DNA of 29,727 nt from UBA935 sp031555615. Lineage in GTDB: Bacteria > Bacillota > Clostridia > Lachnospirales > Lachnospiraceae. Where the stretch lies: assembly GCA_031555615.1 (NCBI GenBank), contig JAVBUF010000060.1, positions 1 to 29,727 on the forward strand, written 5' to 3'. The notes beneath the pieces were generated by a model. The model was not told the origin of the DNA and ran no database searches. It saw only the letters and a list, made by a program, of their open reading frames with translations. Below are positions 23,589-29,727 of this stretch, one piece after another. Made by a program: the position numbers and the translations under genes. The first letter of the stretch is position 1; every line of letters starts with the position of its first letter.

Positions 23589-25760
23589 TTATTCCGGGTT
23601 ATATGCGGTGGCTTCGCGGATAAAATTAGGCATCTTTCCTTTTAGAACATGATAAGTATAACTCGTGCAATCATGCTCATAGGGATTGGTTCCTTTCTTG
23701 AAATATACCGTCACTTCATAGTTGTTTTCAAGCAGTTCTTCATATCGCTTGCCATAGTACCACGTTGCCGGCCAGCTGATCTGCACCACCTCCTGTATTT
23801 CTCCGGGAGTGGTATAATATGCACTTACAGGCGGAGCGGCCTCCTTCACCATAGCCATACCGCTTAAATAAGCTTCCTTATCCACTGTCTCATCGGCCGT
23901 ATCACGATTATAGTTTGTAATCACCACCTGCTCGACATCCTCGATGTTAATGATACTCTCCGGGTATACCCCCAGTTCCTTCAGATAGGCAATGGTCTGG
24001 ATACAATTGGGGTAGATCACTATGGAACTATAATTATAATAATAGTACGCTCTTTCCCCATTTTTGTTTTTATATGCTTCCAGATTGATTTTTCCAACCG
24101 GCAGTGTCTGACTTAAGTCGGTATAACTGATAAAATCCAGATCTTTTCGGTATAACTCCATCAACACGCTGATGGCTTCCGGCGGTATCTTATAAGAATA
24201 GGCCCCAATGCTGTATCCGGCGCTTACCGTATAGTCGCTGTTACCGGCCATCCATTTATCAAAATAATCGGCCAACACCATAAAAGCACCTTTTTTATAT
24301 TCGGGACTGCTGACGATCCGGTTTAATAAAACATCCGTCTCCGGGTTGCTGTAATCAAGCCAAATGGTTCTTTCCGTGGTCCGGCCGTTCTTCAGCCGGT
24401 ATTTCACCACGATACTTTCATCCCAATCTTCAGTCGGCTGGATAGCCGCCAATTGACAAATTGCCTGGGTGTCGGTGACAAACATATTCTGATCCGCATA
24501 AGTGGTGGCCGGCACATAATTACCGGCTTCATCAAAGAACCTGCCTTCACCGTTATTCTCATTCATTACCAGCGCATAGCTGGTCAGCTTTTGCTGCTCC
24601 GGAATATATTTATCATACCCTGCTATATCAAAGCGGAATCCCAAAAAGATTACCGCTGCCAGGATACTGCAGATCAGAATATCTTTCTTTTTATGCAGAC
24701 AGGCTTTGATATCAAATTCAAAAATCACTTCCATCAAGCAGCAGAAGATTACTGCACCGGCTAAAATTGCAAAGGCAATAAACCATGGACTGCCTGAAGC
24801 CGCATTTCTTTCATATCCGGATGTGGTTTCCTTAATCACTAGGGCCACCATTAAGACTGCCGGAACAACAATGCCCATTTTGATAATCGGCTTACTGATC
24901 CGGAAGGCCATGGCCCGGCCGGCGGCTTCTGCCGGACGTTTCCAGTAGCACAGATAAGCAATGACTAAAAACAGGATGCCTAAAAAAATCAATTTGCCAA
25001 GGGGGTTCATGGCACCCGCCCAGCTTGGCTGAGTCCAGATTAACAGATAGGCATTATAGGGTGACCACCTTGCCAGTTCAAGCCAGTTGGTATTGAACTG
25101 ACCGAATTTTTCAAAAAAATCCTGTTGGAACGACATCAGCAAAAACCGCAGGAAATACTCATATCCCTGAAAAACTGCCACACCAAATACGGTAATCACC
25201 GGATGCCCGGTGAGCATAACGGCAATAATCGACAAATTGTACAGACTGATATATAAAAGCAAAGTAGTACTTAAAACATTAATTATAGTATACAACAGGT
25301 CCCCTGTCATTACCCCCTGGCTTACCGCCACCAATACTCCGGCGGCCATCCCCGCCAGACTGGGAATCAGATAGATCAATATTCCATTCATCCAGATTAT
25401 CACAAATCTGCTGCTCTTCTTGACCGGCAGGCTGTGATACAAATCTACTTTCTTCCGCTGGTAAAGATAAGAAAATCCCTGGATGGCACATACCACCGCC
25501 ATAACCGCGGCCGCTAACACTAATACGATATTGGAACCTAGAAAGCCAGCCACTGTATCCGCCAGCACCTGATGCTTTTCCAAATCAGTCATCTGCTGCA
25601 CCTGTTCAACACCCTGCAGATAACTTTTTCTGCTGCTGATAACCAATGCCGTTCCCGCTACATAATAAAGCAAAAAGAATAACCAGGAAATTGCCCACAG
25701 CCATGTCCTTCGCTTGTTGTTTTCCCTTAAACTAGCCCAAAATGAGTTTTTTGATGTCAT
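23589..25760 (-). CDS. ABC transporter permease with large extracytoplasmic C-terminal region (DUF6449-like)
   Basis: The protein has 723 residues from the ATG at 25760, chosen because GGAGGT lies just upstream; the longer frame is out-competed. The first ~390 residues contain about nine to ten membrane helices, with the cytoplasmic motif YLYQRKKVDLYHSLPVKKS typical of ABC-2-type permeases in Clostridia. The remaining ~330 residues look soluble and beta-rich, probably outside the cell; I believe this matches DUF6449, from memory. It works with the ATPase encoded immediately upstream, overlapping it by 29 bases, so translation is coupled. YtrA-type systems of this kind respond to cell-wall-active antibiotics; whether this one exports or senses is not known. 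Confidence 0.85.
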   Translation of the reverse strand: MTSKNSFWASLRENNKRRTWLWAISWLFFLLYYVAGTALVISSRKSYLQGVEQVQQMTDLEKHQVLADTVAGFLGSNIVLVLAAAVMAVVCAIQGFSYLYQRKKVDLYHSLPVKKSSRFVIIWMNGILIYLIPSLAGMAAGVLVAVSQGVMTGDLLYTIINVLSTTLLLYISLYNLSIIAVMLTGHPVITVFGVAVFQGYEYFLRFLLMSFQQDFFEKFGQFNTNWLELARWSPYNAYLLIWTQPSWAGAMNPLGKLIFLGILFLVIAYLCYWKRPAEAAGRAMAFRISKPIIKMGIVVPAVLMVALVIKETTSGYERNAASGSPWFIAFAILAGAVIFCCLMEVIFEFDIKACLHKKKDILICSILAAVIFLGFRFDIAGYDKYIPEQQKLTSYALVMNENNGEGRFFDEAGNYVPATTYADQNMFVTDTQAICQLAAIQPTEDWDESIVVKYRLKNGRTTERTIWLDYSNPETDVLLNRIVSSPEYKKGAFMVLADYFDKWMAGNSDYTVSAGYSIGAYSYKIPPEAISVLMELYRKDLDFISYTDLSQTLPVGKINLEAYKNKNGERAYYYYNYSSIVIYPNCIQTIAYLKELGVYPESIINIEDVEQVVITNYNRDTADETVDKEAYLSGMAMVKEAAPPVSAYYTTPGEIQEVVQISWPATWYYGKRYEELLENNYEVTVYFKKGTNPYEHDCTSYTYHVLKGKMPNFIREATAYNPE

Positions 25761-26637
25761 ATCCGGCCACCTCCGTTTCACTGATAAATATCTCTTCCAA
25801 GGAAAGGGGAATAGATTCAAAAAATACCGTCGTGACGGTGGCAAAAACCGCCATCACTTCCTCCCTGCTGCCGCGTACCGTCAATACACTCAGCGATCCC
25901 CGTTTTTCATTACGCATGATATTCAAACCATCCAGCACTCGGATTTCATCTTCGGCACTGGCAAACACACACTGGACTTTCTGAATATTGCATTTCATGT
26001 CTTCCAGATCCTTGGATAATAAAACCCCGCCCTTGTGCAAAAGTCCTACATGATCGCATATATCCTCCAGTTCCCGCAGATTATGCGATGCCACGATGGG
26101 AGTCAGCCCGCGTTTTTCCATTTCACTGGCAAAAATACTTTTGACTCCCTGCCGCATCACCGGATCCAGTCCGTCAAAGGTCTCGTCACAAAGCAGATAT
26201 TTGGTTCCTGAACAAATGCCGCAGACCAGTGCCAGCTGTTTTTTCATTCCCTTGGAATAGGTATTGATCTTTCTTTTCTTATCCAGCTGAAAATGGGACA
26301 AATAAGTATAAAAATCGGTTCGCTTAAACTCTTCAAAAACACTGCTGTAATACCGCTCCATATCTGTTGCTGTGCTGTTGGAAAAAAAATACGGCTCATC
26401 GGCAATAAAAAACACCTTTTTCTTGACCTCAATATTGTCAAAAACCGGCATGCTGTCCACAATAATTTCTCCGCTGTCAGCCTTTAAAACCCCTGCCAGC
26501 ATCCGCAGGATGGTGCTCTTGCCGGCCCCGTTGGTACCAATTAAGCCAAAAACCGTATTCTCCTTCACGGTAACACTGACATCATCAACGGCTTTGATTT
26601 TATCAAATGATTTGCTTACATTCCTGATCTCAATCAT
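25732..26637 (-). CDS. ABC transporter ATP-binding protein
   Basis: This 301-residue cytoplasmic ATPase energises the permease encoded downstream. It has Walker A GTNGAGKST (residues 34-42), a signature loop YSKGMKKQLAL (~127-137) in place of LSGGQ, a Walker B with the catalytic glutamate in LLCDETFDGLDP, and the switch His in ASHNLRELED. The C-terminal ~80 residues are a small regulatory-looking domain. The sequence pattern fits the ABC-2 family of drug or lantibiotic-type exporters rather than importers. The start overlaps the GntR stop by 4 bases (ATGA), and the end overlaps the permease start, so all three genes form one translationally coupled operon. Confidence 0.95.
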   Translation of the reverse strand: MIEIRNVSKSFDKIKAVDDVSVTVKENTVFGLIGTNGAGKSTILRMLAGVLKADSGEIIVDSMPVFDNIEVKKKVFFIADEPYFFSNSTATDMERYYSSVFEEFKRTDFYTYLSHFQLDKKRKINTYSKGMKKQLALVCGICSGTKYLLCDETFDGLDPVMRQGVKSIFASEMEKRGLTPIVASHNLRELEDICDHVGLLHKGGVLLSKDLEDMKCNIQKVQCVFASAEDEIRVLDGLNIMRNEKRGSLSVLTVRGSREEVMAVFATVTTVFFESIPLSLEEIFISETEVAGYDIKKLILG

Positions 26638-26996
26638 GATTTCCTCCCATCTTCCAGATATCCTTGAAATTCTTCTCTGGAAATACCGATTTCTGCTGCT
26701 TCCTGATAAATGTTCTGCAGTTTTAAACGGATTTCTTCTTTTTTGCCCTCCAAAAGCTTATCGCTGTAAGCCACAAAATTACCTCTGCCCTTAACGGCAT
26801 AGATAAATCCCTGCCGCTCCAGCTCTGCATATGCCTTTTGAATGGTATTGGGATTAATGGATAACTCCATGGCAAGCATCCTGACCGACGGCATCTGCTC
26901 ATCGGTAGTTAAAATGCCCCGCAAAATCAACTGTTGGAATTTATCCACAATCTGTTCATAGATCGGCCTTGTGTCCTTATAGTCTATGATAATCAT
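26634..26996 (-). CDS. GntR-family transcriptional regulator, YtrA subfamily
   Basis: This 120-residue DNA-binding repressor-type regulator starts at the ATG at 26996, preceded by AAAGGAG; the longer frame starts six codons earlier in the ribosome binding site. The N-terminal winged helix (~5-75) shows the GntR signature: PIYEQIVDKFQQLILRGIL, PSVRMLAMELSINPNTIQKAYAELERQG and YAVKGRGNFVA. Only about 45 residues follow, as in the YtrA subfamily, which lacks a ligand-binding domain and has a short dimerisation helix pair. It is the first gene of the operon with the ABC transporter, and a matching inverted repeat overlaps its transcription start, so autorepression is likely. Confidence 0.95.
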   Translation of the reverse strand: MIIIDYKDTRPIYEQIVDKFQQLILRGILTTDEQMPSVRMLAMELSINPNTIQKAYAELERQGFIYAVKGRGNFVAYSDKLLEGKKEEIRLKLQNIYQEAAEIGISREEFQGYLEDGRKS

Positions 26997-27018
26997 ACCT
27001 GCTCCTTTCTGCATACTC

Positions 27019-27043
27019 TCTGTACTATTACCCTTAATACACT
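27019..27043 (-). promoter_or_regulatory. YtrA-type operator
   Basis: The minus strand reads AGTGTA, 13 bases, TACAGA. The first half matches fully, and the second in four of six positions, the AGTGTA-N13-TACACT repeat I remember for Bacillus YtrA. It covers the predicted start of transcription (about 27038), ideal for repression. Confidence 0.65.
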
Positions 27044-27044
27044 G

Positions 27045-27073
27045 ATGGTAACATTATCCATTTCTTCTGTCAA
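27045..27073 (-). promoter_or_regulatory. Promoter of the GntR-ABC operon
   Basis: A perfect TTGACA (27068-27073) is followed after 17 bases by TACCAT (27045-27050) on the minus strand. Confidence 0.7.
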
Positions 27074-27109
27074 CTGCCGTTAATTCATATTAATTAATAA
27101 TTAAGTAAT

Positions 27110-27805
27110 TTAAGAAAATAAATTCATCAGGGAATACAACAGAATGGGCATAAAGATAGAGGGGACATAATTCATTACCCGCAGTTTGGTAATGCCCAGC
27201 ATATTCAGGGCAAGCCCCAAAATAATAACCGAACCCACACAGGTCATTTCATTGATCACTGTATCGGTAAGATATGGCGCTACCCATTGTGAAAGCAAAG
27301 TAATGCTGCCCTGATAAACCAGCACGAAGGCAGCAGCAAACATCACTCCTACTCCCAATGAGGAGGCAAAGATAATCGCTGCCACGAAATCCAGCATCGA
27401 TTTGTTGAAAAGCATCTCATGATTTCCCAGTAAACCGCTTTGCAGGGAACCAACGATGGTCATAGCACCCACACAAAACAAAAGGCTTGCTGTCACAAAG
27501 CCCTCTGCAATGGATACCCGTCCTTCATTTTTACTGGCAAAACGACGTTCCAGCCAGTTACCCAGCTGATTGATTTTATCTTCCAGATCAATGGCTTCAC
27601 CGATTACCGTACCGATAACCATAGATAAAATCATAATCAATGTATTCTCGCCTTTCAGCGAGCCGCTGATCCCAAGAAAAAGGGTACACAACCCCAATCC
27701 TTTCATCAGCGTATCGGCCATTTTTTCCGGCAGGCCTTTTTTTAATAACATACCGATGGCGGCACCAATGATAACCGCCCCGGTATTGACTATTGTTCCT
27801 AACAT
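27110..27805 (-). CDS. DUF554 membrane protein (YdfK-like)
   Basis: This 231-residue integral membrane protein has about six to seven helices. It begins MLGTIVNTGAVIIGAAIGMLLKKGLP and contains GLCTLFLGISGSL, VIGEAIDLEDKI and GAMTIVGSLQSGL, all hallmarks of DUF554 (the YdfK/YqgA group). Its function is unknown; a transport role is often guessed. AGAGGAA precedes the ATG and overlaps the gpmI stop, and only 10 bases separate the two genes, so it is co-transcribed with gpmI. No clear terminator is visible after its stop; the 3' flank is AT-rich. Confidence 0.93.
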   Translation of the reverse strand: MLGTIVNTGAVIIGAAIGMLLKKGLPEKMADTLMKGLGLCTLFLGISGSLKGENTLIMILSMVIGTVIGEAIDLEDKINQLGNWLERRFASKNEGRVSIAEGFVTASLLFCVGAMTIVGSLQSGLLGNHEMLFNKSMLDFVAAIIFASSLGVGVMFAAAFVLVYQGSITLLSQWVAPYLTDTVINEMTCVGSVIILGLALNMLGITKLRVMNYVPSIFMPILLYSLMNLFS

Positions 27806-27815
27806 TATGTTTCCT

Positions 27816-29357
27816 CTATTTTTGTATCAACAATGATTTTCCGGTCATTTCCACCGGCTGTTCCTTACCCATCATCTGAATCAGGGTGGGAATGATATCA
27901 GCCAGACAGCCGCCTTCTCTTAAGGTATAAGCGGGATTATAATTTACCAGAATAAAGGGCACCGGATTGGTGGTATGAGCGGTAAAAGGCTCACCTGTTT
28001 CATAATCGATTAACTGTTCGGCATTACCATGATCGGCACAGATAAACATACTTCCGCCCACTTCTTTCACTGCTGCCACGGCTCTGCCGACGCATTCGTC
28101 CACCGCTTCCACAGCCTTAATGGCGGCTTCTTCCACACCGGTATGGCCCACCATATCCGGATTGGCAAAATTGATAATGATGACATCATATTTATCTGCT
28201 TTAATAGCTTCTACCAGCTTATCACACACTTCGTAAGCACTCATTTGGGGCTTCAGATCATAAGTCGCCACATCCTTAGGTGAATTAACCAGAATCCGGT
28301 CCTCGCCTTTATTGGGCGCCTCCACGCCACCGTTAAAGAAGAAGGTTACATGAGCGTATTTCTCGGTTTCGGCGATTCTGGCCTGGGTCATGCTATTGGC
28401 AGCCAGCCATTCTCCGAAGGTATTGGTTACCGAAATCTTATGAAATGCCACTTCTTTATTGGGAATCGTGGGATCATAATCGGAGAAACATACAAAAGTA
28501 ATATTTAAGCGTTTCTCACGGCTAAAGCCTTTGAAATCATCATCACAAAAGCTTCTGGTGATCTCCCTGGCCCGGTCAGGACGGAAATTGTAGAAAATAA
28601 CCGAGTCACCATCCTGAATGGTTGCTACCGGCTTGCCATCCTTTACCACAACAGTAGGTCTTACGAATTCATCGTTTTCTGAGCGGTCATAGGAAGCCTG
28701 AATTCCTGCAGGACCACTTTCGGCTGTCAGGCCTTCTCCTTTGGTCAGGGCATCATAAGCAGTCTTTACCCGGTCATAATTATTATCACGGTCCATGGCA
28801 AAGTAACGTCCCATTACACTGGCAACTTCACCAACTCCGATTTCTTTCATCTTTGCTTCCAGTTCTTCCACATATCCTTTGCCGCTGGCGGGGGGAGTAT
28901 CTCTTCCGTCCAAAAAGCAATGAACATATACTTTAGAAAGATTGCTGCGTTTTGCCAGCTCCAGCAAACCGTATATATGAGTATTATGGCTATGGACACC
29001 GCCGTCCGATACCAGACCGAACATATGCAGGGCCGAGTTGTTCTGCTTACAGTTATTTACGGCATCCAGTAAAGCCGGATTTTCAAAAAAAGTTCCATCC
29101 TGTATTTCCTTGGTAATTCTGGTCAATTCCTGATATACGATACGGCCTGCACCCATGTTGAGATGTCCCACCTCTGAGTTGCCCATCTGCCCTTCCGGCA
29201 GACCTACCGCCATACCGCTGGCATTCCCTTCTACAAAAGGACAGTTCGCCATTAAATCGTCCAGAACCGGAGTATTGGCCTCTATTACGGCATTACCCTT
29301 GCTGTTCTTGTTTAATCCATATCCATCTAAAATCATTAATACAGTTGGTTTCTTCAT
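27816..29357 (-). CDS. gpmI: 2,3-bisphosphoglycerate-independent phosphoglycerate mutase
   Basis: This manganese-dependent cytoplasmic enzyme of 513 residues interconverts 3- and 2-phosphoglycerate, the step before enolase. It belongs to the alkaline phosphatase superfamily: metal ligand Asp11 in MILDGYGLN, catalytic Ser61 in GQMGNSEVGHLNMGAGR, the substrate-binding loop SDGGVHSH, FLDGRDTPP, NFRPDRARE, INFANPDMVGHTG and the C-terminal metal site ADHGNAEQ. Length is normal. AAAGGAAAG precedes the ATG. A very good promoter (29394-29422) starts the transcript, which continues into the DUF554 gene. Confidence 0.98.
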   Translation of the reverse strand: MKKPTVLMILDGYGLNKNSKGNAVIEANTPVLDDLMANCPFVEGNASGMAVGLPEGQMGNSEVGHLNMGAGRIVYQELTRITKEIQDGTFFENPALLDAVNNCKQNNSALHMFGLVSDGGVHSHNTHIYGLLELAKRSNLSKVYVHCFLDGRDTPPASGKGYVEELEAKMKEIGVGEVASVMGRYFAMDRDNNYDRVKTAYDALTKGEGLTAESGPAGIQASYDRSENDEFVRPTVVVKDGKPVATIQDGDSVIFYNFRPDRAREITRSFCDDDFKGFSREKRLNITFVCFSDYDPTIPNKEVAFHKISVTNTFGEWLAANSMTQARIAETEKYAHVTFFFNGGVEAPNKGEDRILVNSPKDVATYDLKPQMSAYEVCDKLVEAIKADKYDVIIINFANPDMVGHTGVEEAAIKAVEAVDECVGRAVAAVKEVGGSMFICADHGNAEQLIDYETGEPFTAHTTNPVPFILVNYNPAYTLREGGCLADIIPTLIQMMGKEQPVEMTGKSLLIQK

Positions 29358-29393
29358 TCTATTTTCTTTCCTTTCAATTTGTTTCCCTTACGC

Positions 29394-29422
29394 ATTATAC
29401 ACGCTTTCCCTGGGATACGCAA
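29394..29422 (-). promoter_or_regulatory. Promoter of gpmI and the DUF554 gene
   Basis: TTGCGT (29417-29422) and a consensus TATAAT (29394-29399) on the minus strand are 17 bases apart, with TG just before the -10 box (TGTATAAT). This is among the strongest-looking promoters in the window, fitting a glycolytic gene. Confidence 0.8.
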
Positions 29423-29471
29423 TACCCCCGCGCCTTCTGGCCGTACTTCTATCGGTACTTCTGCCGGCCAT

Positions 29472-29727
29472 CTACTGATATGCTTTATCCACCTCAATCA
29501 CCGCAAAGTAACTGTTATTCAGGCGGTAAATTTCTGCCTGCAGATATCCGATAACTTCCTCGTCTGTCCGGTTATACTGAAAGGGGACTACCACATCAAA
29601 TATGATATTGGTGTGGGTGGGGCCGGCTACAATCCGGAAGTCATGAAACCGGATATTATCATCCAATTTCTTAATAATTACTCCCACCTGTTCTTTCAAT
29701 TGCATGGTAAAATCATCATCATTGGAA
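29472..29727 (-). CDS. Cation diffusion facilitator transporter, C-terminal part (partial, cut by right edge)
   Basis: Only the last 84 codons are in the window; the frame is open through the right edge, so the ATG at 29705 is probably internal. The visible part is the cytoplasmic metal-binding dimerisation domain of CDF (cation efflux) transporters: IRFHDFRIVAGPTHTNIIFDVVVPF followed by an alpha-helix and a final strand YFAVIEVDKAY. The His-Asp in FHDFR and the GPTHTN segment are typical. The full protein would export zinc, manganese or iron with six membrane helices; the metal cannot be told from this part. It ends 114 bases upstream of gpmI, which has its own promoter. Confidence 0.88.
   Translation of the reverse strand, partial: SNDDDFTMQLKEQVGVIIKKLDDNIRFHDFRIVAGPTHTNIIFDVVVPFQYNRTDEEVIGYLQAEIYRLNNSYFAVIEVDKAYQ

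Noticed and set aside
25760..25844. Longer N-terminus of the ABC permease
   Set aside because: The extension lies within the ATPase gene and lacks a start signal, while GGAGGT directly precedes the ATG at 25760.
29438..29470. Stem TGGCCG/CGGCCA with inner GTAC pair after the CDF transporter
   Set aside because: Short 6-bp stem, 21-base loop and no T-run; too weak to call a terminator.

Overview
The window looks like a chromosomal segment of a low-to-moderate GC Gram-positive anaerobe of the Clostridia, most likely Lachnospiraceae or a close relative. The evidence is the secG-rnr-smpB-ssrA order, the YtrA-type GntR/ABC operon, DUF2339, DUF3892, DUF554 and DUF1905 proteins, a secreted GH25 lysozyme with cell-wall-binding repeats, strong AGGAGG-type ribosome binding sites with some TTG/GTG starts, and sigma-A-like promoters with 17 bp spacers. 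The genus cannot be fixed from this sequence. Nothing looks like a phage, insertion sequence, CRISPR array or rRNA/tRNA cluster.

Layout. 1-4430 (minus strand): an OmpR-family response regulator, its sensor kinase and a DUF2339 multi-pass membrane protein that runs off the left edge form one overlapping operon; upstream lies a single-pass hypothetical protein with its own promoter. 4568-6136 (plus): DUF3892 protein, alpha/beta hydrolase and DUF1905 protein. 6140-10462: two hybrid histidine kinases transcribed divergently, one membrane-bound and one soluble (PAS-PAS-GAF), from promoters whose -35 boxes overlap. 10516-14403 (minus): the protein-export and ribosome-rescue block, secG, rnr (RNase R), smpB and ssrA (tmRNA), followed by a coiled-coil protein built on 21-bp tandem repeats. 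14442-17304 (minus): GH25 lysozyme and enolase. 17391-23493: a membrane-anchored EAL (c-di-GMP phosphodiesterase) protein and three GT-C polytopic glycosyltransferases. 23589-26996 (minus): GntR regulator, ABC ATPase and large permease. 27110-29727 (minus): DUF554 protein, phosphoglycerate mutase (gpmI), and the end of a cation-diffusion-facilitator transporter cut by the right edge.

How the genes work together. tmRNA, SmpB and RNase R are the partners of trans-translation: tagging of stalled nascent chains, ribosome rescue and decay of the faulty mRNA. Enolase and GpmI catalyse consecutive steps of lower glycolysis but sit about 10 kb apart. The GntR/ABC operon carries an inverted repeat at its promoter with the 13-bp spacing remembered for Bacillus YtrA, so autoregulation and a cell-envelope stress role are plausible. 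The three GT-C enzymes probably glycosylate envelope polymers or proteins from lipid-linked sugars; two are divergent from a shared palindromic promoter.

Most of the window is ordinary housekeeping and signalling. I did not find a clearly new multi-gene system. The best leads are regulatory: a palindrome spanning opposed -10 boxes between two glycosyltransferases, a hairpin reaching the hydrolase start codon, a promoter embedded in a terminator, and the coiled-coil gene directly behind ssrA. Names, motifs and residue numbers come from reading the sequence; no database search was run.
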